From Anaerolineaceae bacterium (lineage in GTDB: Bacteria; Chloroflexota; Anaerolineae; Aggregatilineales; Phototrophicaceae): DNA of 64,000 nucleotides. Below, piece after piece: positions 1-7,923 of the stretch. Numbering within the stretch: the first letter of the stretch is position 1; every line of letters starts with the position of its first letter. The stretch lies in contig JACKCG010000001.1 of the NCBI GenBank assembly GCA_020634135.1, positions 806,001 to 870,000 of the forward strand, read 5' to 3'. Under the pieces are notes generated by a model, which worked only from the letters and a program-made list of their open reading frames with translations, made no database searches and was not told the origin of the DNA. Position numbers and translations under genes: made by a program.

Positions 1-96
1 CAGCACGTCCTGCGTTTTGCGCCGCCGCTGGTCATCACGCGCGCCGATATTGACTGGGCATTGGAACGGATTGAGCAGGTGCTTTTGATGGCGTAA
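1..96 (+). CDS. C-terminus of a class III (PLP) aminotransferase, partial
   Basis: The frame is open from the first base and ends at TAA (94-96), giving 31 residues. The stretch LRFAPPLVITRADID resembles the C-terminal end of class III aminotransferases such as ornithine or acetylornithine aminotransferase, where LR-x-x-PPL-x-I-T/S contributes to the small domain. The PLP lysine and the rest of the protein lie upstream of the window, so the substrate cannot be named. It reads in the same direction as the transporter operon, but a promoter-like sequence follows it. Confidence 0.6.
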   Translation, partial: QHVLRFAPPLVITRADIDWALERIEQVLLMA

Positions 97-104
97 GTAA
101 TCGT

Positions 105-133
105 TTGTAAAACATTCGCGATTGTATTAAAAT
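105..133 (+). promoter_or_regulatory. Candidate sigma-70-type promoter for the family-5 ABC operon
   Basis: TTGTAA (105-110) and TAAAAT (128-133) are separated by 17 bases. It lies about 100 bases before the binding-protein start and after the stop of the aminotransferase. Assigned by consensus only. Confidence 0.4.
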
Positions 134-202
134 CTCGCATGGAGATTGAACCATCTGCCGGTCTCAAGAAGTAAGGGTGGTATACGGTGGTTCACTTCGC
201 CT

Positions 203-220
203 GATTAAAGTACTTTAATC
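203..220. promoter_or_regulatory. Perfect 18-bp palindrome, operator-like
   Basis: GATTAAAGTACTTTAATC is fully self-complementary. It sits in the leader of the binding-protein gene, ending just before the Shine-Dalgarno AAGGAG (226-231). It is AT-rich, so it suits a dimeric regulator better than a terminator. No regulator gene is adjacent. Confidence 0.45.
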
Positions 221-238
221 TACTTAAGGAGTTTGTGT

Positions 239-1909
239 ATGCGATCTGTACTGCGTGTAATGCCCCTCTTTGTGCTGTTGCTGGCACTGAGCGTGGCGCT
301 TGTCCCCGCTGCGGCGCAGGACATGATGTCCTATTCAACCGACTGCGCGGCTGAAGGGTACACCGGCACGTTCCAGTCTGTCGAAGCTGTGGATGCCATG
401 ACGGTCAAGTTCACTCTGTGTTCGCCCGACCCGGCGTTTCCGGCTAAAGTTGCCTTCTCAGCCTTCTCGATCCAGCCATCGGAGTACCTGGAAGCAACCG
501 GCGGTGGTGGCGATCTCATCACCAGTCCGATTGGTACTGGCCCATACAAATTGGAACGGTGGGATCAAGGTAACGAAATGGTCCTGACCCGTAACGAAGA
601 TTACTGGGGCACCCCGGCGATTGAGCCGACGGTGATCTTCCGCTGGAACGCTGAAGCCACAGCGCGCCTGCTTGAACTCCAATCCGGCAATATTGACGGG
701 ATGGACAACCCGGCACAAGGTGACTTCGCTGTGATTGAAGCCGACCCGAACCTGGCGCTCTACCTCCGTAGCGGTACGAACGTTTTCTATCTGGGCATGA
801 ATAACCGTATCGCCCCGTTTGACAGCCTTGAAGTCCGCCAGGCTCTTGCCTATGCGATTGACCGCGAACGCATTGTGGCAAACTTCTACCCGCCCGGCTC
901 CTCCGCAGCCACTCAGTTTATGCCCCCCAGCATCTTTGGGTTCACTGGGGAAGTCAAGCCGTTGGACGATGGCATGACCGTTGATGAAAAGCTGGCGAAG
1001 GCCGCCGAACTGCTGGACGCCGCTGGTTATCCGGTTGGTGATGATGGCACTCGTTTCACTGTCACGATTAATTACCGTGACGTGGTGCGTGGCTACCTGC
1101 CCAGCCCCGGTGTTGTGGCCCAGGATATCCAGGCACAACTCGCTCAACTCGGTATCGTGGTGAACATCGAAGTGATGGAATCCGGTGCATTCCTGGATGC
1201 TTCCGACGCCGGTCAGCTGGCTTTCTACATGCTGGGCTGGGGCGCGGACTATCCGGATGCCACTAACTTCCTGGACTTCCACTTTGGTGAAGGTTCAAGC
1301 GATCAGTTCGGCGACAAATTCCCCGAAATCACTGAGCCGCTGAAGCAAGCCGCATCATTGGCGGATACCGGCGAACGGTATCAGATTTACATCCAGGCGA
1401 ATGAAGCTATTCGTGACCTGGTGCCAATGATCGCCATTGCACATGGCGGTAACGGCGCGGCCTTCCAGGCTCGCATCGCCGGCGCTTATGCTTCGGATAT
1501 TGGCGCGGAACAATTCGCTCTTATGGAAGACCCGAACGACGACAACCTCGTCTGGATGCAGAACGCGGAACCGATTGGCCTGTACTGCGCTGACGAGACC
1601 GATGGTGAAACACTGCGTGCCTGTGAGCAGATCAATGAATCGCTCCTGGCATACGAAGTCGGCACAGGCCGTCCGATTGGGCGCTTAGCCTCCGACTGGA
1701 GTGCCAGCGATGATCTGACCGAATGGACATTCACCCTCCGCGAAGGCGTGAAGTTCCATGACGGTTCCGACCTGGATGCGAACGACGTGGTGCTTTCGTA
1801 TGTCGTTCAGTGGGATGCCGCGCATCCGCTGCATGTTGGTCGCGATGGCAACTTCACTTACTTCTCCGGTCTGTTTGGCGGCTTCATGAATCCGCCGGCT
1901 TCCGAGTAA
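239..1909 (+). CDS. ABC transporter substrate-binding protein, family 5, with apparently permuted domain order
   Basis: Secreted solute receptor of the oligopeptide/nickel (SBP_bac_5) class, 556 residues. ATG 239 is preferred to the in-frame TTG at 233 because AAGGAG lies 7 bases upstream. Residues 1-28 form a signal peptide ending AAAQD, with no lipobox cysteine. Residues ~35-430 match the middle and end of a normal family-5 protein (SVEAVDAMTVKFTL, GTGPYKLERW, VRQALAYAIDR, GWGADYPDATNFL). Residues ~443-556 carry what is normally near the N-terminus (ESLLAYE, WTFTLREGVKFHDG, ANDVVLSY). The order is therefore swapped relative to the family while all parts are present. Two permeases follow, after intergenic hairpins. 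The ligand is unknown. Confidence 0.88.
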   Translation: MRSVLRVMPLFVLLLALSVALVPAAAQDMMSYSTDCAAEGYTGTFQSVEAVDAMTVKFTLCSPDPAFPAKVAFSAFSIQPSEYLEATGGGGDLITSPIGTGPYKLERWDQGNEMVLTRNEDYWGTPAIEPTVIFRWNAEATARLLELQSGNIDGMDNPAQGDFAVIEADPNLALYLRSGTNVFYLGMNNRIAPFDSLEVRQALAYAIDRERIVANFYPPGSSAATQFMPPSIFGFTGEVKPLDDGMTVDEKLAKAAELLDAAGYPVGDDGTRFTVTINYRDVVRGYLPSPGVVAQDIQAQLAQLGIVVNIEVMESGAFLDASDAGQLAFYMLGWGADYPDATNFLDFHFGEGSSDQFGDKFPEITEPLKQAASLADTGERYQIYIQANEAIRDLVPMIAIAHGGNGAAFQARIAGAYASDIGAEQFALMEDPNDDNLVWMQNAEPIGLYCADETDGETLRACEQINESLLAYEVGTGRPIGRLASDWSASDDLTEWTFTLREGVKFHDGSDLDANDVVLSYVVQWDAAHPLHVGRDGNFTYFSGLFGGFMNPPASE

Positions 1910-1923
1910 GTCTGATTGACGAT

Positions 1924-1966
1924 ACGGCACCGCCGCACCAGCACAATCGGCGCGGTGCCGTGTTTT
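1924..1966 (+). terminator. Hairpin with short T-run between binding protein and permease
   Basis: ACGGCACCG (1924-1932) pairs perfectly with CGGTGCCGT (1953-1961), followed by GTTTTA. It probably acts as a partial terminator or 3' stabiliser that makes the receptor more abundant than the permeases. Confidence 0.5.
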
Positions 1967-1985
1967 ATCCATTCCAGAAAGACAG

Positions 1986-2010
1986 TGGCGGGGTAATTAA
2001 AACCCCGCCA
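1986..2010 (+). other. Second intercistronic stem-loop
   Basis: TGGCGGGGT (1986-1994) pairs perfectly with ACCCCGCCA (2002-2010) around an AT-rich loop. No T-run follows, so an mRNA-stabilising role is more likely than termination. Confidence 0.45.
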
Positions 2011-2054
2011 TGTGTTACATCCTTATTTAATTGTGCATCAGAATTTGTGACCTT

Positions 2055-3131
2055 ATGTCTACTTTTGCATTACGACGCATTGCAATGACAATCCCGGTCT
2101 TATTAGGGATTCTGATCGTTACTTTTGTGATGCTCCGGTTAATTCCAGGCGACCCATGCCGGGCGGTTTTGGGCGAACGCGCTACCGATGAAGTCTGCGA
2201 TGCTTATGCCGAGCGTTATGGCCTGAATAAACCGATTACCGAGCAGCTCATCATCTATCTCGGGCGTACTTTACGCGGCGACCTGGATGTCTCGTTTCGT
2301 TTTAGCCGCCCGGTAGCGGATCTCATCGTTGAACGGTTGCCAACCACACTTGAATTAGCTGCATCGGCTCTGCTCTTTGCGACACTCGCAGGCATCCCAC
2401 TGGGCATCATTTCTGCTTACCGTCATAACTCAGCAATTGACGTCGGGACCATGATGGGGGCGAATCTGGGTGTTTCTATGCCCGTCTTCTGGTTAGGCTT
2501 GATGCTGGCATTTTTCTTCGGTGTCGTTCTAAAGGATACCCCTTTCGCGCTCCCCCCATCAGGGCGATTGTCTGCCGGGGCCAACTACGCTCCTTTTTAT
2601 GCCGTCTGGGGAATAGCCGATAGTGAAGCAACTGCCAGCAGCCTGTTAATTTTCCTCTCACGTTTGAATATTCTCAACAGCCTGCTGACGCTCAATATTA
2701 CGCAATTGCTTGACGCTCTGCGCCACATGATACTCCCGGCAATGGCAGTCGGCACCATACCTTTAGCGATTATCGCCCGAATGATGCGCTCTAGCCTGCT
2801 GGAAGTGCTGCGGATGGATTATGTGCGTACTGCCCGCGCCAAAGGATTGAGTGAGTATGCCGTTGTCCTCGGTCACGCGGTACGAAATGCCCTTCTGCCG
2901 GTGGTGACAGTAATCGGCCTGAGTTTTGGCGCATTGGTCAGCGGCGCGGTGCTGACTGAAACCGTATTTGGGCTTTCGGGGGTTGGGCGCATTCTTTTCG
3001 ATGGAATCAGCGCTCGCGACTATACGCTGGTACAAGGCATTACGATTGTGACCGCAATCAGTTTTGTCATTATCAACCTGATTGTAGACGTTCTATACGG
3101 CTACCTTGACCCACGCATTCGACTGGAATAA
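2055..3131 (+). CDS. ABC transporter permease, DppB/OppB family
   Basis: Inner-membrane permease of a peptide/nickel-type importer, 358 residues, a usual length. The N-terminus (RRIAMTIPVLLGILIVTFVMLRLIPGDP) is typical of DppB proteins: one membrane helix followed by the RLIPGDP motif. The ATPase-contacting EAA-like loop reads YVRTARAKGLSEYAVVLGHAVRNALLP. ATG 2055 was chosen over an upstream TTG at 2031 because homology starts there, though no strong ribosome-binding site is visible. A DppC-type partner follows 3 bases after the stop, so the two probably form a heterodimer served by the upstream receptor. Confidence 0.9.
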   Translation: MSTFALRRIAMTIPVLLGILIVTFVMLRLIPGDPCRAVLGERATDEVCDAYAERYGLNKPITEQLIIYLGRTLRGDLDVSFRFSRPVADLIVERLPTTLELAASALLFATLAGIPLGIISAYRHNSAIDVGTMMGANLGVSMPVFWLGLMLAFFFGVVLKDTPFALPPSGRLSAGANYAPFYAVWGIADSEATASSLLIFLSRLNILNSLLTLNITQLLDALRHMILPAMAVGTIPLAIIARMMRSSLLEVLRMDYVRTARAKGLSEYAVVLGHAVRNALLPVVTVIGLSFGALVSGAVLTETVFGLSGVGRILFDGISARDYTLVQGITIVTAISFVIINLIVDVLYGYLDPRIRLE

Positions 3132-3134
3132 AGT

Positions 3135-4082
3135 ATGGACAGTGTTGTATCCCTCGAACTCAGCAACCAAGGAAAAAATCAAAGAACTTACAATTTTTGG
3201 CTGGAACTGCTGGGAAATCTACGGCGCAATCGCTCAGCAGTAACCGGTTTCATCATCATTGCCTTGCTCGTCGTGATTGCGATCTTCGCTTCAGTAATCG
3301 CCACACACGATCCATTACTGCCAATGTTCGGACTACCGGGGGAAACACCTCCCCTGCCGCGCAAAGCACCCTGTATTCATTTGCTGGGATGCGATGTCGA
3401 AGAAGCACAACATCTCATGGGTCTGGATCTGAATGCCCGTGATCTTTTCAGCCGTGTCATCTTTGGATCAAGAACTTCGTTAGTGGTGGGCGTTTTCTCA
3501 GTATCATTTGCCATCACAATCGGCACGCTGCTCGGGTTAATCGGCGGATATGCCGGGGGCTGGATAGACAACATCATCATGCGCATGATGGATGTGATGC
3601 TGGCTTTTCCATCCCTGCTGCTGGCTATTACAATTGTCACGATTCGTGGGCCGGGGTTGGAGAATGCCCTATTGGCGATTGCGATTGTCTCGATCCCACA
3701 GTATGCCCGCGTAACGCGCTCCAGCGTTTTGAAGGTCAAGGAAGAAGAGTTCGTCACAGCAGAACGCTCGCTTGGCGCTGAAAGCTGGCGAATCGTTTTC
3801 GTTCATATTCTGCCACATGCCCTGACTCCCTTGATTGTTCAAGCCACATTGGGGATCGGTGGCGCGGTGCTGGAAGCTGCGGGTTTAGCATTCCTGGGAC
3901 TGGGCGCACAACCTCCTACGCCGGAGTGGGGCTTCATGTTGAGTGAAGCGCGGGCGTATATCTTCACCTCACCGCATCTGGTATTCTTCCCTGGGATTGC
4001 CATCACACTTACCGTGCTTGGCTTCAACCTGTTGGGGGATGGTCTGCGTGATGCGCTTGACCCGCGTCTGAACCGAGACTAA
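3135..4082 (+). CDS. ABC transporter permease, DppC/OppC family
   Basis: Second permease of the importer, 315 residues. A long N-terminal section holds the first membrane helix (~residues 35-55) and an extracytoplasmic loop with two cysteines (PCIHLLGCDVEE). The core has the DppC hallmarks ARDLFSRVIFGSRTSL, the EAA loop EEFVTAERSLGAESWRIVFVHILPHAL, and the C-terminal GDGLRDALDPRL. It starts 3 bases after the DppB-like stop. No ATPase gene follows: the next gene is a dehydrogenase, so the ATPases must be encoded elsewhere. Confidence 0.9.
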   Translation: MDSVVSLELSNQGKNQRTYNFWLELLGNLRRNRSAVTGFIIIALLVVIAIFASVIATHDPLLPMFGLPGETPPLPRKAPCIHLLGCDVEEAQHLMGLDLNARDLFSRVIFGSRTSLVVGVFSVSFAITIGTLLGLIGGYAGGWIDNIIMRMMDVMLAFPSLLLAITIVTIRGPGLENALLAIAIVSIPQYARVTRSSVLKVKEEEFVTAERSLGAESWRIVFVHILPHALTPLIVQATLGIGGAVLEAAGLAFLGLGAQPPTPEWGFMLSEARAYIFTSPHLVFFPGIAITLTVLGFNLLGDGLRDALDPRLNRD

Positions 4083-4085
4083 ACC

Positions 4086-5207
4086 ATGTCTATGCAAATA
4101 AAGGCTGCGGTTCTGTATGAGCCGCACCAACCATTTGTGATTGAAACTGTCACATTGGACCCACCCCAAACGGGTGAAGTGTTGGTAAAAATCACTGCAA
4201 GTGGGGTATGCCACAGCGATTATCATCTGGTTTCAGGGGCCACGCGGCACCCGATGCCAGTGATCGCCGGACATGAGGGGGCCGGCGTCGTTGAAGCGGT
4301 GGGGCCAGAGGTTACCGGCATCCAACCTGGCGATCATGTCACACTCAATTGGGCGCCTGCCTGTGGCAACTGTTTTTACTGCCAACATGAGCAACCCAAT
4401 CTCTGTGATACCTTCACCGGGCCAATCTGGGCGGGCACAATGCTTGACGGCACAACCCGTTTGCACCGTCTAGACGGTAGTCCGATCTACGCTTACTGCG
4501 GCCTGGCAACCTTTGCAGAATATGCAGTCATCCCCCAGGAAAGCTGCGTGGTTATCCGGCGCGATGTGCCACTGAATGTAGCAGCGCTGGTGGGCTGCGC
4601 AGTGGCAACCGGGGTGGGCGCAGCGATGTATACCACTCATGTCCGCCCTGGGGATAGTGTGGCAATATTCGGCTGCGGTGGGGTCGGGCTGAACATTATT
4701 CAGGGTGCGGCGCTGTGTGGTGCGGGAACAATAATTGCTGTAGATACCAATCCCGCCAAGATGCCCATCGCCCGACAGTTTGGCGCGAGTCACACGATCC
4801 TTGCTGAAGACGATTCCGAAGTCACCCTGAACGCGATCCGTGACCTGACCGGCGGACGAGGCGTAGAACATGCGTTTGAAGCCGTCGGTGTACCCGCAAT
4901 ACAGGAACTCGCCTTCGCTGCGGCGCGACCAGGTGGGAGTGTCATCTTTGCCGGGCTTTCTGCGATGGGGACAGCGACTAACTTGCCTGGCGCGATCATT
5001 ACCCGGCAGGAAAAAACCATCCGGGGCAGCTATTATGGCACGGTGAACGCCAGGCGCGATTTCCCTCTGTTCATTGATCTCTATCTCGCGGGCAAACTGA
5101 AACTTGATGAGCTTATCTCACAGGAATACCGCCTGGAGGAGATCAATACGGCATACGACACCCTGCTTACCGGGGCAACCGCACGCGGTGTGATTGTTTT
5201 CCGGTAA
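4086..5207 (+). CDS. Zinc-dependent alcohol dehydrogenase (MDR superfamily)
   Basis: Cytosolic NAD(P)-dependent alcohol/aldehyde oxidoreductase, 373 residues, close to class I/III alcohol dehydrogenases. Catalytic-zinc ligands are visible in GVCHSD, GHEGAG and GCAVATG. The structural-zinc lobe reads CGNCFYCQHEQPNLC. The Rossmann nucleotide motif is FGCGGVGLNIIQGA. It starts 3 bases after the permease stop and is probably cotranscribed with it, which suggests it acts on the imported compound or a breakdown product. The actual substrate cannot be inferred. Confidence 0.88.
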   Translation: MSMQIKAAVLYEPHQPFVIETVTLDPPQTGEVLVKITASGVCHSDYHLVSGATRHPMPVIAGHEGAGVVEAVGPEVTGIQPGDHVTLNWAPACGNCFYCQHEQPNLCDTFTGPIWAGTMLDGTTRLHRLDGSPIYAYCGLATFAEYAVIPQESCVVIRRDVPLNVAALVGCAVATGVGAAMYTTHVRPGDSVAIFGCGGVGLNIIQGAALCGAGTIIAVDTNPAKMPIARQFGASHTILAEDDSEVTLNAIRDLTGGRGVEHAFEAVGVPAIQELAFAAARPGGSVIFAGLSAMGTATNLPGAIITRQEKTIRGSYYGTVNARRDFPLFIDLYLAGKLKLDELISQEYRLEEINTAYDTLLTGATARGVIVFR

Positions 5208-5210
5208 GAA

Positions 5211-5243
5211 TCAAAACGGCGGCAGGACAGCCCCGCCACCGTT
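5211..5243 (-). terminator. Rho-independent terminator of the GH1 operon
   Basis: Read on the minus strand, a 12-bp stem (two G-U pairs) closes a 5-base loop and is followed by TTTTG. On the plus strand the two G-U pairs become mismatches, so it mainly serves the minus-strand operon. Confidence 0.6.
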
Positions 5244-5262
5244 CTCCATTTGCCGCTTCTGG

Positions 5263-6588
5263 TCAGCGCAACTGCTCACTGATTAACTGCTGGTAATAGC
5301 GAGCGCTCGACTTGAAGGTGCGTTTCTGAGTGGCATAATCCACATAGATGATGCCGAAGCGCTTATTGTAGCCTTCTGCCCACTCAAAATTATCCAGCAA
5401 GCTCCAGACGAAATATCCCTTAAGCGGCACACCCTGCTCAATCGCTTGCGATGCCGCTGCGAAGTGGTCACGTAAATAGGCCGCCCGCCGAGGGTCATTT
5501 ACTACGCCCTGAGCGGGAGGGGGATCATCAAAAGCTGCGCCGTTTTCGGTGACATAAATTACCGGTGGCTTGTATTCTTCTGCCACTCGTACCAGCAGCT
5601 TACGCAACCCGTCGGGGTAAATTTCCCAGCCCATTGCAGTAAATTCACTTCCGTCCGGCTCAACATCTTTTGAGGAGAACAGCCCATCGGAACCGGCGAC
5701 AAACAGGTGGCGTCTGTAATAATTAATCCCCAGGAAATCCACCGGCACGGCTGCTGACTTCACTGCTGCCAGGTCTATATCCTCCAGGATATCGCCGAGC
5801 AAAGCCACTATATCAGCCGGATACTGTCCCTTAAGAGCCGCATCCAAAAACCAACGGTTCTTAAATCCGTCTTCCCGATAAGCAGCCTGAACATCGGCCT
5901 CATTGTCAGTCGGAGACTCAAAATACCCCAGGTCAATGGTGATGCCAACTCGCGCATTGGGGACAGCCTGGCGAATCACCGGGACAGCTGCACCATGTGC
6001 CAGCATCAGGTGATGCGCCACAAGGTAGGCGGCTTTTATATCCTGCTTGCCAGGTGCATGTGTGCCAAAGAAGTTGCCAACAAAAGAGATCACAAATGGC
6101 TCATTTAAGGTCGTCCAATCTGTGATGCGATCCCCCAGAGCGTTTGCCATGACGCCAGCATAGTCCCCAAACCACTTCACACTGTCCGGGTTTTCCCAGC
6201 CGCCTTTGTCCTGTAGTGCCTGCGGCAAGTCCCAGTGATAGAGTGTGATAAATGGTCGAATATCGGCTTCAAGCAGTTCATCTACCAACCGGCTGTAGAA
6301 GTCTATGCCAGCCCGGTTGATCTGACCTATCCCATTGGGCAGCACGCGCGGCCATGATGTCGAAAAGCGATAGGCTTTCAACCCTAGTTCCTTCATCAAG
6401 GCGACATCTTCACGATACCGATGGTAATGGTCACAGGCAACATCACCTGTATCGCCGTTGACCACGTTGCCCGGTGTGTGCGAAAATCGGTGCCAGATAC
6501 ATTCTCCGCGCCCGTCCGTTAAGCCGCCACCTTCAATCTGATAGCTGGCAGTGGCAGCACCCCACAAAAAATCTTTTGGAAAGACCAT
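5263..6588 (-). CDS. Glycoside hydrolase family 1 beta-glucosidase
   Basis: Cytosolic retaining beta-glycosidase of the BglA type, 441 residues, full length. The N-terminus FPKDFLWGAATASYQIEGG is the GH1 signature. The acid/base Glu163 is in TTLNEP and the nucleophile Glu348 in YVTENG. ATG 6588 was chosen because GAGAGG lies a few bases before it; an in-frame GTG at 6609 overlaps the upstream gene. It is the last gene of the LacI-headed operon and has no signal peptide. It probably hydrolyses oligosaccharides imported by the CUT1 transporter to monosaccharides. Confidence 0.95.
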   Translation of the reverse strand: MVFPKDFLWGAATASYQIEGGGLTDGRGECIWHRFSHTPGNVVNGDTGDVACDHYHRYREDVALMKELGLKAYRFSTSWPRVLPNGIGQINRAGIDFYSRLVDELLEADIRPFITLYHWDLPQALQDKGGWENPDSVKWFGDYAGVMANALGDRITDWTTLNEPFVISFVGNFFGTHAPGKQDIKAAYLVAHHLMLAHGAAVPVIRQAVPNARVGITIDLGYFESPTDNEADVQAAYREDGFKNRWFLDAALKGQYPADIVALLGDILEDIDLAAVKSAAVPVDFLGINYYRRHLFVAGSDGLFSSKDVEPDGSEFTAMGWEIYPDGLRKLLVRVAEEYKPPVIYVTENGAAFDDPPPAQGVVNDPRRAAYLRDHFAAASQAIEQGVPLKGYFVWSLLDNFEWAEGYNKRFGIIYVDYATQKRTFKSSARYYQQLISEQLR

Positions 6589-6596
6589 AAAACCTC

Positions 6597-7835
6597 TCAG
6601 GCTACCCACATATCAACGCTGAATAACATTAATTGCATCCCCAGCAGTAAAATGCTGAAAACCGTCCAACCGCGATCAAAAGCAGTGTTGCGTCCCAGGC
6701 GACTCAGGAAAATGTAGATTGAAGGAACGACCAGCACATAGCGGATCAAACTTTGCGGAGCGCCAGTGGTTATGGTAATCGCCAGTCCGAGGAGGCCAAA
6801 CAGCGCCACGCCGGGATAACGGCGCAGCGTCGCAAGGCAGGCCACAATTGCCAGGCCAACACCAAAGAACTCCAGCAGATAATAAGCACGCATCTGCGGG
6901 TTTCCACCATCCATAATTTGCTCAACCGCGAACTGTACACCTGCCGAAAAACGCTCCATATCCAAGAAACTACGCCCAAACCAGTGATCTTCTACCAGGC
7001 TATGTTGCACACCCAGTGTTATGTACCATACGGCATAGGCCAGAACTGGCACGAGCACCAACAGTCCCCGCAGTAAAGCCTGGGTTGAAAACCGAAAATT
7101 GCGCCATCCGCCGGTCTCATCCAACCAGGCCAAAGCCAGCGGAATAATGAGGACAGCGCCCAGCGCTCGTGTCCAGGTTGCAAAGGCGGCCAGCAATGCT
7201 GCCCAGAATAATTGCTTGCGGCGGGCAAGAGCCAGCGAACCAAACGCCAGCGCGATGAAGAGTCCCTCGGTATATACTTGGGCCAGGAAGAAACCCGTCG
7301 GAAATATCAACAGGTAAAACACAGCCCGATACGCCCCGGATTCCTCCAATTCGGCACGTGCCAGGTCAAATAACGCTAACATCCCGAAAAATGCACCTAC
7401 CAGCGATACCAGGACTCCGGCCAATGTGGAAGTCGCAATGGGCGTCAGGCCGAAGATTTGCAGCGGGAAGCGTACAATCCTTATCGTGTAGGGATACATC
7501 GGAAAGAAAGCGTAATTCTTTGACAGCCTCTCTCCCCCAGGAATGTCTACGACACTAATGGCAGGGTCATCATAGCCAACGGTAGCTATGGAAAGATAGA
7601 ATTCAGAATCCCAGGATACCTGGCGGTTCATGAACGGATCCAACAGGTAGATTTTGCCGTTCTGGCTGTTACGCGCAGTCTCATTCGGCGTCCAGCTCAG
7701 AGCGCGGTCCGGGCGTTTGAGTTCCAGGCGGGTATCGAGCAGGACAGGAAATCCGATGACAATTACCGCCCATACAAGCCAGGTAAACAATAGATTCCGA
7801 AGATGGGGCTGCTTTAACATGGTTTTTCGCAACAT
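6597..7835 (-). CDS. PIG-V-like (GT-C) integral membrane protein
   Basis: Multi-spanning membrane protein of 412 residues with about ten hydrophobic segments. An extracytoplasmic loop after the first helix carries WDSEFYLSIATVGYD, and downstream are NYAFFPMYPYTIR and LIFPTGFFLAQVYTEGLFIALA. These match the PIG-V/GPI-mannosyltransferase-2-like family, which uses polyprenyl-phosphate sugars. ATG codons at 7835 and 7820 are both possible. It lies inside the sugar-use operon, 8 bases before the GH1 start, so it is probably cotranscribed. Why a membrane glycosyltransferase would be there is unclear; donor and acceptor are unknown. Confidence 0.7.
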   Translation of the reverse strand: MLRKTMLKQPHLRNLLFTWLVWAVIVIGFPVLLDTRLELKRPDRALSWTPNETARNSQNGKIYLLDPFMNRQVSWDSEFYLSIATVGYDDPAISVVDIPGGERLSKNYAFFPMYPYTIRIVRFPLQIFGLTPIATSTLAGVLVSLVGAFFGMLALFDLARAELEESGAYRAVFYLLIFPTGFFLAQVYTEGLFIALAFGSLALARRKQLFWAALLAAFATWTRALGAVLIIPLALAWLDETGGWRNFRFSTQALLRGLLVLVPVLAYAVWYITLGVQHSLVEDHWFGRSFLDMERFSAGVQFAVEQIMDGGNPQMRAYYLLEFFGVGLAIVACLATLRRYPGVALFGLLGLAITITTGAPQSLIRYVLVVPSIYIFLSRLGRNTAFDRGWTVFSILLLGMQLMLFSVDMWVA

Positions 7836-7923
7836 TCAAACTACCATCCACGTGAAACACCAGGACGCGGATAGATAAGCCATCATTTAGATTAGGTGCT
7901 GCTCCTGGTTAGAACGTACTACT

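Noticed and set aside
458..1282. 274-codon open frame antisense to the family-5 binding protein
   Set aside because: Shadow of the real gene; no domain, no ribosome-binding site.
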